64,000 nt of DNA from Trissonchulus latispiculum (Eukaryota; Nematoda; Enoplea; Enoplida; Ironidae). This document shows, piece by piece, positions 1-26,700 of the stretch. A model generated the notes under the pieces. That model did not search any database, was not told where the DNA came from, and worked only from the letters and a program-made list of their open reading frames with translations. The stretch's first letter is position 1. Every line of letters begins with the position of its first letter. Position numbers and translations under genes: made by a program. The stretch is from the NCBI GenBank assembly GCA_030248195.1, contig JASAND010007535.1, positions 1 to 64,000 on the forward strand. The letters run 5' to 3'.

Positions 1-2
1 AG

Positions 3-203
3 TCTCTACCTCCAAGTCCAGCACACGTCGTAGGAAAGGGATCGCGTGGAGCAACCGAGTTGAGTGAGGTATATACAAAAGAGACAGCCGGAGTAAATGA
101 GCATAAACTGGCAGGGAGCCCACAGGCTCGATTACGCCATAATCTAAGAACCAGGAAATTTACCAACTACGACTTGACTGAGGATAAAGGCGGGAAGAAA
201 TAA
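3..203 (+). pseudogene. C-terminal fragment of a retroelement-like ORF (tentative)
   Basis: Frame 3 stays open from the window edge to a TAA at 201-203, about 66 codons. The translation is polar and ends with RLRHNLRTRKFTNYDL followed by TEDKGGKK. A basic R-x-N-L-R-x-R tail followed by N-Y is common at the C-terminus of Ty3/gypsy-type integrase polyproteins, and that is the only basis for the retroelement reading. A possible splice donor at 69-70 cannot be joined in phase to the first TMEM245 exon, so this is probably not TMEM245. It could equally be the end of an unrelated upstream gene. The stop codon overlaps an AATAAA-like string. Confidence 0.3.
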
Positions 204-598
204 AATCAGCCATGTCCCGCGAAGTTAGAATCCTTTTGGCTGGTCAGCCGCACCCCGTGAATGGATAATCGCCAGCTGAATCGACTTCAGCGCAGAAGAA
301 ATCTCCAATCGGACGCGGATTTATTTCTGATTCCTAACAAGTAGATTTCCTCTATTGTTGGGAGATTCAGCCTAACTTTGAAACGTCTGTTTACAGCAAC
401 ATTTTTGTTTGTCGCAGCGAGAGGCGCAAAATTCTTCGATTGTTTTACATTGTCCACAAAAATCTTTCTCTTGCATTTCTCCTTTGTCCAATTAAAAAGG
501 AGGAGGTTTCAGCCCCAAAATCATTCCCTGGATACTCCCAAGTACGCAGGTTTGGAAATGGAATTAATTTTGACTTTCAAATTGATGAAATAAGGATC
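204..598. other. No recognisable gene
   Basis: I see no exon with convincing splice sites and no repeat structure here. If 3-203 is a retroelement tail, this would be its 3' flank or LTR, but no second copy is in the window to test that. Confidence 0.3.
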
Positions 599-603
599 GC
601 TTA

Positions 604-947
604 CAGGGTATTTTTTAGGGATTTTGTCCGGAGATTTGGAGAGCAGAAATATTCAGGGAGGTTTGTAAAAATGAGCCAAAAATGGTATTTTTGTCGTATT
701 TTGCATGGTGAAACAAAAAAGTTCTCAAAAATGCCAGGATTTAAGGTAAAAATAGCTATTTTTACGAAAAAATCTCCGGCGAGGCCGGAAAATTTTTGAA
801 AATTTGACCATTTTTGGAAAAATGTAGACCTCATTAAGGGGGTAGACCAAAATCCCGGGAGGGCGATTTCGGGGGGGAAGGCATTGTTGGGGGGGGAAGG
901 TCCTATTCTGGGGCCCCCACACCCCCCCCCCTTTAAAAAATACCCTG
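604..947. mobile_element. MITE with CAGGGTATTTTTTA termini and 5-bp TSD
   Basis: The element starts CAGGGTATTTTTTAGGG and ends with the inverted TTTAAAAAATACCCTG. It is flanked by the direct repeat GCTTA at 599-603 and 948-952. In the middle lies a short hairpin, CTCCGGCGAGGCCGG, near 772-788. The right half has long G and C runs. A second copy is at 9450-9803. The CAGGG ends resemble hAT elements, but the duplication is 5 bp rather than the usual 8. No coding capacity is seen. Confidence 0.8.
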
Positions 948-1025
948 GCTTATGCTGAAAATAGTGTGCTGGACCCCCCGCTACCTGTCTACCTATAACG
1001 AATTGTTGTGCCTTTTTCGTTTAAG

Positions 1026-16619
<15,594 letters not shown>

Positions 16620-18214
16620 AAAACACTGTTTTTGGTGTTTCTGTAAAGGTTTGCTTTTTGTAGAAATTTCTTTTTGTGGGTTGGCCAAGTTTTTAAATAT
16701 GTTTTTGTTGGATGTGAACTGTGAACTTCGGATGCATTGACTTCTGCTTTTGCTATGTACTAGTATTCTTCTTTGATGAATTTTTATATAATTATTTTGT
16801 TTGATAATTTTGCATATTTTTCATTTGTCGCAGTTTGCAGTGACAACAATATTTCCTTATTCTGTATACTAACTTTCTGTAGTTGTATACATTTACATTG
16901 TTTCTCTTTTATTTAACTATATATTCCTGGTCCAGAATACTGCCATTTCAGTTTTAGCTGTTTCTTAACTTCGTCTTTTGGAGGAACTTTTGCGTTTGTT
17001 GTGCCGTGTTTCAGTCTCTTTAGTATGTACGTATGTGCATTACAGAGTGAAAACTCGTTTAGACTCGGTGATTTTAATATTTTAAATTTTTACTTATTTT
17101 AAATTTAAAAAAACAGAGCTTGTCTGTGTCTGGTAATGCCTACTTATCATATCATACAGCTGTTTTGTAATAATTATTCCATTTCCGAATATTGTCTACT
17201 TTAATAATTTGTTTTGTTTCATTTTAGATGTTGTAGTATTAGTTGTATTTTCTAGAAACACTTGTGCTGTGTGCTATAAAAGTTGTTTTGTGCTTTAACT
17301 TTTAATTCAGTATTTAGTTACAATCTGTGTTATTGCAGTGCAGTGAAAAATGGCTCTGCTTGCTGCGGGTTTTCGTGCCTAACTACTTTGCATATTATTA
17401 TATCGAATCGGTGTTTTATCTCTGATTTGCCGAACATTGTATACCGGTAGAGAGTTGCTAAATGTATTTAAATAAACGATTTTTGTGTTAGCTTGAATCT
17501 CTCTAGGTTACTTATTTGTGGGAGTTGGTAGCTTGAGTATCGCTTTTTAGATGAGAAGTTTTATGTCTAGATTTGTTTCGGTTGACGTTAGTTCCCAAAG
17601 GGCTTGAGAGTTTCGCTTCTAATTGGAATGACATTAGGCGAAAAGATTTTGCTTTTTGAATATTACTAAAAAGTTTGGGTGGCTGTTAAAGATGTGCCCG
17701 GGCCAAGCCAGGGTCCAGTTTCTATAGGGTTGCAGTTCTGGTGGCCTTGTGCAATTTATTTCAATTGTCAAAATAACTCCGCCAAAACGTAAAAAATAAT
17801 CGCTTGAAAACTGCTAATCTTGTTAATAACTTAGTTTTCTCTTATACGTTGAGTTCGTAAAAGTGCATTCATAGTTCCAGACGCAAGCAGACCCGCGTAT
17901 GTAAGCATCTGAATGCCTCGTGAGCATGACTTCGTTACAACTGATTTTACAAGACAAAAATACCATCTGAGGCGTCGACGCGCATCTCTGCGTTCGAGTG
18001 GTGCTCGTGGTGGCATCTGTGCCTTGTCTAACATTAGTTGGGGGAGTCTTGGTCGGGAATAGAGCTTTGCTTGGTATAGCACCTTTGCTGTCCAATTGTT
18101 CACCCAATACAAAATTGGTTTATTTTCGTATACGTTTAACGTACTCTTGGTTTAACTGTTTTCGTCAGCGGATTCATCTGCCCTTGAGCGTTGCAGAAAT
18201 ACTAGCACATACCC
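16620..18214. other. TMEM245 3' flank, AT-rich
   Basis: This follows the TMEM245 stop codon. A polyadenylation-type AATAAA is at about 17471, suggesting a 3' UTR of up to 0.85 kb. The rest holds no exon or repeat that I can support. Confidence 0.4.
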
Positions 18215-19871
18215 CTGGGGCCCATTGCATAACAATGATTAGTTGATTAGTGTAGCACTTTTTCGAGCAAATCTTGCGCTGTAGTCCACCATTTTTGGAG
18301 TTTTTGGTGCCATATTGTACCTGTTGACGCGTCTTATCCAGAAATGATGAAGTGTTTAATTTATCCTCTCTGAATCATTCATTCAAAGGAAAATTTTGAA
18401 CTCAATCGTAATTTCTTTACTTTTTATGTCGGCATCACTCCAATTTAAGGGGGGGGGGTCCGTCGTGAAACATTTTTAGACCACGGATTTCGCTCATTTT
18501 CACACATAATCTTGCCGTATATGTCGTACATTTCAAGTTCAAATTTTGAGTTGTTTCGTTCAGTTCTCCGTAAGTTATGAGCTATTCATTGAATACAATT
18601 CGAATATCAGCGAAAATGAGGGTGCTGCAGACAGCTGAAGCAAGTTTGCGCAAATAAACTTCATATATTTAGCTTATTTGGTTATGCACATTTAAAAACA
18701 ATTAATAAAAACATTTTCGAACAGATTCAAGCCAGGTTAGCATGATCAGAAGCCTCCTTAAAGGATTTTCCGAAGAAACAAGGCCCCTGTTCCCCCCCCG
18801 ATGTAATAAAATATTTAAGAGCGCTTAACTTAAAATAGAAGCATTTCCGAGCCATAGTTCTATGAGAAGAATTCATCCCTGCGCTGAGAGCTTTCGATTA
18901 ATATATAATATGCCATATTTTGAAAATTTTGAGAAATCTGTTTTGTGAATTTCGGGGTCTGAGGTTCCCCATTGGCGCACTGAGAAGTACTGGACACAGC
19001 TATCGGCATAATTCATGCAGAAAATTGATTCTTAGGCATGAATAAATATGTTGAAATGCAAAAAATGCAATTTCGCAATATAGCTTGGTCGCAAAATGCC
19101 TATCTTTCGAAAAAACAGCAATTTTCGCAATTTTATAGAAAAAACTAATTTCTGCGCCAAAAAAATCTCGAAACTGGGAAAAGATACGAAGTAACATTGG
19201 ATGTCGTTCGAAAGCTTTATACATATACTGTGTCACTGTGGAATTAGAATTTTTAGTTAGGACTTCTATTTTTTATAATATGCAGTAAAACTTAGTGACC
19301 CCCATTTTTGGTCACCAAAAACGACAGATTTTAGCGATTTTCGGCAGTTCGCTAACTTCAAAAATTCATTAAAATTTTTTGAAGGCCTAATTCAAAATTC
19401 TAATTCCACAGTGGCACAGTATCTGTTTAGAGGTTTAAATGGATACCAAATGTTACCCGGTATCTTACACCGGTTTCGAGATTTTTTTGGCGCAGAATTA
19501 TAATCGACACTTTTTCGATTTCCTATGTTTAACACATGCATGCCTCTACTTTGAGGTGAATTTTCTCAACAACCGTAACAGATCTAACTTAAATTTTATA
19601 AACTCGTTAAAATATCCCACTTGGACAATAAAATATGTGAAAGTGAGAAAAATCGGAGATGGTCGAAAAAATGACCCTAAAGTGGACCCCCCCCCCTTAA
19701 GTTGTAATTCAATTTTGACTTCTTAGTTTATTAAAACGCTTAAGGCGCTTCCAAATGACATATTATAACTTTTTGTCGTAGCTCATTCTTAGCTTTGATT
19801 ATCCTCGAAAAACTGCTACACTAATCAACTAATCACTAATCAACTAATCACTTTTATGCAACGGGCCCCTG
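18215..19871. mobile_element. TIR element with GGGGCCC-TTGCATAA ends
   Basis: The left end is CTGGGGCCCATTGCATAA followed by ATTAGTTGATTAGTGTAGCA. The right end is TGCTACACTAATCAACTAAT (duplicated once) followed by TTATGCAACGGGCCCCTG. An inner inverted repeat has arms of about 19140-19260 and 19385-19505. The ends resemble hAT elements, but I could not find a matching target duplication and no transposase is present. Confidence 0.6.
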
Positions 19872-21292
19872 ATCATAATCGTTGCATGATTGAAAGCTTG
19901 GTGGTTAGGTCAAGGTGTCCTTATCTACTGAGCTGAAAGCTACCTATTCAACTGGGATAGATAATTAGGAGATACTAACATTAAATATTACAATGGTGAC
20001 ATCCTTCGGCCTTAGCCTCTGCTAAAAATATATACTAAAAAGTTTGTCAGAAGCGAGCGATAGGCTAGTTAGTTATATTAGAATTTATGAGGCGACTGGC
20101 GGCGAAACTATCTTTCACTTATTTTCTAAAAGATTTTCCAAAGCATCCTAAAGAACTTAGTTCTACACTTCTCCACTGATGAGCCGCAAGTGTTTGAACC
20201 AAGTCTGGCAGAGGTCGCATGCACTACTAATATAGGAATTTAATGTGTTTTTACGTGTACATATGATAACTGGAAAATGTTGGAATTAGCACGAGAGTGT
20301 ATTTTATTATTTCTTTAATATTGGACGGGCTTCTGTTTTTGTCCACTTCATCCCAGAAATAAATTCCGAAAAAGGAAAAATAGTGGTACGTAAACTAACT
20401 TGTTTCTATAATTATATTAGAATTTTTCTGTTCTGGTTTATGCTTGGTAAATAATCGCTAAGAAGGGGCCAAGAGGTACCACCTGGATTGTAAGGTCAAT
20501 GTTTTCATAACTGCTACACATTAGAACCGGTGTCACTGGGAAAATTTTCTCCTGTGATATCCCCTTCCCCCCCCCCCGGAAACATTTCAATTAGGAAATT
20601 GTTCCCCCCGAAAAATATTTCCTAGGGGAATCTTTCCTCCCGGAAAAATTTTACTAGAGAATTTTTTGTTTTATTGAAAAACGTTTTATTGAAAAAGTTT
20701 AATTGGGAGGTGCCGGTGTCACAGGGGAAATTTCCCCCGTAATATCTTTTCCCCCAGAAAAATTTGCCTACGCCAAACTTTTCCCTCGGAAAAATTTCCC
20801 TAGAAATGTCTCCCCCCACCTCGAAAGAATTTCCCTAATTTGGTAGTTATTGTGCTGGGTGTATTCAGAGTAGGAGTAACTAAACGTTCTACTTATTTTC
20901 GTGTTACGTAAATATATCCATTTATTTTAATATATATTTTATTAGTAACAGTTCCTTTCCCCACAACCGATATTCAAAATGTTGACCAACCAGTAAACTA
21001 AGCTTGAAATAAATTAATATGGGGTCCAACCTGATAAATCAATTGCAGATCCACCCTCGTACAAAAACTCTCACGATTTTCGCGAAGGTAGGGCTGAGAA
21101 TAGGGTGAAAATTTGGCGTTTACGATATGTAGTTCGTTTTGAGCCACAAACGAAAACAGCTATTTCGCCTTTAGGTGAGATATATAAAGATTGTATTAGT
21201 TAAAAATTCAGCTCTATGAGTTGATTAAAAAGATTTAAAAAAAGATATTTAAACTGTCAAAACTCTTAAAACCAAAATAAAATAAAACAAGT

Positions 21293-22080
21293 TACCCCTT
21301 AAAAGGGGAATTATACCGCCGTAGTATTTGAAATATATGTGGTCAACGTTTCGTTTCTTTTTCATATAACATATTGTCCTACTGTACAGTGACGTTACCA
21401 TTTGACTAGTTTCAACTTCCCAACATGTGCGGCTTCTGAGACAAGAGAATGGCAGTATTTTATTGCCATTGCCAATTGTGAAACTAAAATACTACCGGAA
21501 AAGGATTCGATCTGTGACCGGGCCAGCGCCAAGCGAACACTCTAACCACTACACTACTCTGACTCCTACAAATTTATCGACTGAACCGAGAGATAGAAAA
21601 TTATAATTTATCTATTTGTTTATTTTAAACAATTTATTTTATCTAAAGCAAAGCTAACACTAATTAAACAAATGTATACAGTGCAAGCGCAAGATCAATC
21701 TTTTCACACCAAAATTGTAATTGTAGTTTTAGCTATTTATTGATTTGGTAAGCCTCTGCCAATCAAGTGACAGGCAAATAACGCCCGATTTTCGGTAATA
21801 TGAGAAATGGAAAACAGTGATCGTTTGCAAAACAATTTGCAGAACAGAGAAAACGAAGTAAATCGACTGCAACAATGCTCTAAAAATTGCAAAATCATAG
21901 ATAAATTGTTGGGCGAAAAAACCTGCGTACTAGGAGATGTGTTGAAGATAGGACGGAAATCCTCCGCGCTAAGCAATTTACATGCAAAACATAGGAATTC
22001 AGATGGGTCAACCCAATACAAGTATACCGCCTCCGGCGGTATAATAAATTAAAATGACTTTTCAATAAGAAGGGGTATTA
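21293..22080. mobile_element. Inner element with ACCCCTT and TTATACCGCCG ends
   Basis: The left edge reads TACCCCTTAAAAGGGGAATT then ATACCGCCG. The right edge is the hairpin TATACCGCC - TCC - GGCGGTATA (22023-22043) followed by an inverted AAGGGGTA. Shared inverted blocks TACCCCTT and TTATACCGCCG suggest a small TIR element in the loop of the large foldback. Confidence 0.45.
21499..21570 (-). mobile_element. tRNA-like SINE head
   Basis: On the minus strand GTAGTGTAGTGGTTAGAG fits a pol III A box and AGATCGAATCC (21503-21513) fits a B box at tRNA spacing. The stem pairing needed for a working tRNA is not convincing, so a SINE head is more likely than a gene. Confidence 0.5.
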
Positions 22081-22321
22081 CTAATAAACCATTTAATTTA
22101 AATTTTAATCCAGGGTCAGTGTACTAAAGGAATAGCCCTACCTTCGCGAAAATCGTGAGAGTTTTTGTACGAGGGTGGATCTGCAATTGATTTATCAGGT
22201 TGGACCCCATATTAATTTATTTCAAGCTTAGTTTACTGGTTGGTCAGCATTTTGAATATCGGTTGTGGGGAAAGGAACTGTTACTAATAAAATATATATT
22301 AAAATAAATGGATATATTTAC

Positions 22322-23375
22322 CAGATATGAAACCGGGTCACTATTTACTGACCCGGTGACCCGGTCGACCCCTGACCCGGTGACCCGGTATTTTTGAAAA
22401 TTCAGGTTTAAGCTTGCAAAAAATAAAAATACTTTATTTGGGTGCGGTGAGTGTTTTTTTACCATTTTGGACATTTTTGACGACTAAAATATCAAGTTGG
22501 GCAAAAGTTTTGCTTTCCTTAAGGTAGTAGCATTGGAAAGTGAATATTGTAAGTAAGCCGGAAAAAAATCAAAACGATTTGCACGATAATTTGCAATTTG
22601 CATTTTGCACTCAATAAAGTGAAGTAAACTACATAGCTTTTTGAATCAAACAAAGTGGAACAAAATACTTTGCCAAAGTCATAACATCATCTAATTCTAA
22701 TTTAACATTAGCACTTTTCTGTTTTATCGTTATATATTTTAGTAAAATATTGCATTTAGTTGTATGATTGAAGTTTCACTCAGCGGAATTTCTTCGGAAA
22801 TATTTTGTCGTATGGCTAGGATTCAGAGAATATGAAATACAATCAATCACAATTGGTTCCTGAAGATATGTAGCAAGCCATAGCCATTGGAAAAAATGCA
22901 AAGTAAAAGTCAGAATCTGTAAATCTTGTTTTACTGAGATTTTCCTTCTTACCGAGATTTGGAACCCGCAGTCCTCTCCCTCCAAAAATAATAGCATGGA
23001 GAATTTTAAATTTTAAAATAAAGATTTTAGACTCTCAGAGCCCGTGTAATAGTTTTAATTTTCTAGTTAAGATTCAACGTAATCATTGTAGTTTCAAACC
23101 AAGGTCTAAGCTTGACAGGACATTACAAATATTATGAGGGCACTACTATAGTGACAAGCATTTAAAAAATACACGATTAAGTTAAGAATATTTCTATTGC
23201 TAGTTTTTGAGCAATTGTTGAAGTTTTCAGTTGGAAAAAATTGGTAAAACTTTGAAAAATATCCTATAACATCAAAAAAATTCCTCCAATCAAAAATACC
23301 GGGTCAGCGCTCCTAACCCGGTGACCCGGTCCATATAGTGACCCGAACTGACCCGGTGACCCGGTTTCATCTCTG
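22322..23375. mobile_element. 1,054-bp hAT-like element with perfect 8-bp TSD
   Basis: The ends are CAGATATGAAACCGGGTCAC and, inverted, CAGAGATGAAACCGGGTCACC. An 8-bp duplication ATATTTAC lies at 22314-22321 and 23376-23383. Removing the element plus one duplication restores the broken arm of the surrounding foldback. Subterminal ACCCGGTGACCCGG repeats lie at both ends. A deleted copy matching 22322-22560 in reverse is at 60233-60482. No transposase frame is visible, so it is non-autonomous. Confidence 0.88.
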
Positions 23376-23773
23376 ATATTTACGTAACATGAAAATAAGT
23401 AGAACGTTTAGTTACTCCTACTCTGAATACACCCAGCACAATAACTACCATATTAGGGAAATTCTTTCGGGGTGGGGGGAGAGATTTCTAGGGAAATTTT
23501 TCCGAGGGAAAAGATTCGCGTAGGCAAATTTTTCTGGGGGAAAAGATATTACGGGGGAAATTTCCCCTGTGACATCGGGACCTTCCAATTAAACTTTTTC
23601 AATAAAACGTTGGCGAGTTGTCATAGAAGAAAAAGTCCTCAACTTCGAATGTTCAAAAACCTTTTGCCCCTCAAAAGAGCATCCAGAAATTTGAATCGCT
23701 TCCCCCGTTCCTATCCCGATATTCTGATTTTCTTTATTGCGCCAATCGCCGACTTGGCATCTTTGTTTCTCAG

Positions 23774-23790
23774 GTTAATCGATTTCTCGT
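23774..23790 (+). promoter_or_regulatory. Acceptor-like site just upstream of the VPS36 start
   Basis: TTTGTTTCTCAG ends at 23773, 17 bp before the VPS36 ATG. A polypyrimidine-AG so close to the start codon could be a spliced-leader trans-splice acceptor or the end of a 5' UTR intron. The CHK gene has a comparable TTTCAG 18 bp before its start. The sequence alone cannot tell which. Confidence 0.4.
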
Positions 23791-26700
23791 ATGGATCGAT
23801 TTCTGTGGTATCGATCAAGTCTATCGTCCGGACCGCTGGCTACTGCTCAGGGCGTTTGCCTTTATGATGGAGAAGAGAAGGTTTGTTTCCTATTATAACT
23901 TTTCTTTTCATTTTTCGTCTATTTTATTTTTGTGTAGATGTTTTCAACACGACAGTATGAAAATGATCATGCATTAATCTGGGGGGGGGGAGTCTACCCC
24001 TAAAAATTTCCGAAATTTTAAGGGAGTTTACCACCGCAATTAACAGAAATTTCAATTTTTTCCATTTTTGGTCAGATATTTAGTCAAAAATGACGCGAGG
24101 GGGTATGCTCGTTTTTTGTCGTTTTGGGGGAGTCACCACCCCCCCCCCATCCCCCCACGTTATCCCATGCAAAATGATGCCGGTTGCGTCTTTCATGAAA
24201 ATTGAGTAGTTTTATCCTAAGCCGCCGACTTTCGTTTGTATATAGTTACCTTTTGAGATTCTTTGGTATTATGTTGATGAATAATTTTTAGACGGCTTTT
24301 GAGAGTGGAAGGCTGTGCCTGTATCCAACGCTAATCACTTGGACTGATGACGGTGATAAGGTGCGTATATTGATTGATTGATAACGATTAAAGAATTAGT
24401 ATTAGTAAACAGTGAGAAAAAGTATTAGCAAACAAAAGTAGACATAAAGGACTATGTGAATAAAATAAACCGAAATATTTGCTTTTCCTTAAAGTTGGAG
24501 TTAACTCCTTTGTCAGTTGGACCTTTCTGCAAGGCGAGCACCCTATCCGTTTTGATTGCCTGACCAGGGGCGTATCCAAGACATTGAAAAGGTGGGGATT
24601 TGACAAAATTTTGCACTATTTGCACTATAATGGAGTATTGATAAAACACAACCCAAAAGGAGGGGGTTGCAACCCCCAGAACCCCTCCCCTGGATACGCC
24701 CATGTGCCTGACCTATTAGACTTTGATTGCTAGAAAGAAAAGGTTTGCTTTTCCATGTTTCAGAATTGTTGCCTATCATTGAATCTGTCCTTGATTTTAG
24801 ACGTTGACAGAAAATCTCGATCCTTTACCAGAAGGTATGTCCTGTGTGTAATTTATAAGAGATGGTCTGCTTATACTTCAGAGACCCAGACCTCTTATTT
24901 TCACTTTTCGCTTGAAAACGAAAAACGCTGTTTGGAGGGTAATATAACCAAACCTGTGCAAGAAGCCATTTTTCAAATATTGAAAATCTGGGATTTTTTG
25001 TTTGGGAACCGGGCAGCTCCTTTCACTTTTGGCTTTCTTTCTCATTCAATCACTTTTTCGCTCCCCCTTTACTTTTTGTGTTCCCCTACACTAAAATTGT
25101 CCAGAAAATGTGAAAAATTTTAGATTTTTGGAATGCTCAGTTTCGATAGTGAAATTAGTGAGTACTGTAACGGGTAGCCAGCAATAGTTAGCTAAGCAAT
25201 ATGTTGCGGCGCTGGCATGTTAATGGTCCGCGGCTTCACCCTCTACGCAACCTTCACTCCTGTATATACCTAAACTGCCTAAACCTAGACCAACTACAAA
25301 AGCAGTGATTATATTGAAGCCGGCACAGCGCACAATAAATATAAATGAATACAAAATAGGCCTGGCTTCCAGAGGATCTGCACACTGCAGCGCAGCTGCA
25401 AAGACCAACACAATAACGTGACAAGTGACATACCTCCATTGGCAGATTCTCCTCGCTGAAGAGCTCGCTGCGCATGTGCAGATCTCAATGGGGCCTTACA
25501 GTAAAAATCTAATCACTATATTTTTAAATTAAAGTTATGTTGTTTTTTGTACAAGGTTACAATACAAGGTCAAAGTTCGCTTCATTAAAGGCAAAGTTCG
25601 GAATAAAGCTTCGATAGTCCTGAGCAGAGGCCGTCTTCGGTCATGGCAAGTTAAGGCAGTCGGAATGACATTCACAGCCTTTGTTGTGTTCAGCATACAG
25701 TTCATTTCAAATGTTCTTCATTTCTGCATGTCCTGATAGTAGATCGGCTGAAGGTGATCAGGATAGCACTCCAGCTTGCGTGTGTAGGTCACGTAGTGTT
25801 CCTGACGAACACTTCAGCCAGGACTCATGGTCTGACTTCTGCAGGTAAGCTTTCTGCTTCAGGCGCTGTTGAGCCATCTGCCTGAAGTAGGTGCCATCGG
25901 AAGAGACTCACCGACGCAATACTTACGGTATCATCTGAGACCCCCCCAATGTGCGGCGCTGGGGATCAGAGGCTTCGGTCGGTGTTCCCGTCTCTGTTGA
26001 GACGAGGGTCCCGGCTGATCATAGACGGGGGACTTGCTGACTGAACGGGGGCTGTAGCGCTACTGATTTACTGACCGGTGCGGACTGGCCTTAGGACTTT
26101 TCTTCAACCGGTTTAACTCGTGGTTGTCGACCCTAATCGTTACATAGATGTCGCCCCCAACTAAGAGGATGATCCTCTCAAACTCAGTTCCAGTGTTCCC
26201 AAAAGGACGCCAGTCCTCAATCAACTGGGTAGTCGTGAGGTCTTTGTCCATTAACAAGTCGACACACCTATACAACCTGAACTCATCGTAACCACGAATC
26301 TTGAGTAAATACAACTGACATTCATTCGCTTCATCTCACTTAAGTCTCAAATCGTGTGTCGCCCCCAACTCAGAGGATGATCCTGTCAAACTCAGTTCCA
26401 GTGTTCCCAAAAGGACGCCAGTGTTTGGGCTACCGTCAAAGCAAATCTTTGACTTTCTCGCAAATCGCTGGGGTACTTGTGGACATAGGCCCGCAAAAGC
26501 TCAGTGCGACATGATCGGAGATATTCATGGAGATCACCGCTGCGCCGGGTGAATCCGTTCACCGTGACCGTTCCCAGAGAGCTGAGGTGAATGCCTCAAT
26601 TTCCTTTGAGACGTCCAATTTCCACTCTGGAACACCGTGGATCGGTCGCTCTGGGGGCGGTGAGTAGGCAGAGTGGGGTTCATACCGCACTCCTCGATTC

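Larger units (their letters stand above)
20682..23611. mobile_element. Large foldback element (arms 20682-21107 and 22128-23611)
   Basis: The left arm runs from AACGTTTTATTGAAAAAGTT through the CCCCGTAATATCTTTTCCCC block to CGCGAAGGTAGGGCT. It reappears inverted from 22128 to 22321 and continues at 23384-23611 after an inserted hAT element. The loop holds a further palindromic element (about 21293-22080) and a tRNA-like sequence. The outer right end lies about 180 bp upstream of the VPS36 start codon. No coding region is seen. Confidence 0.75.
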
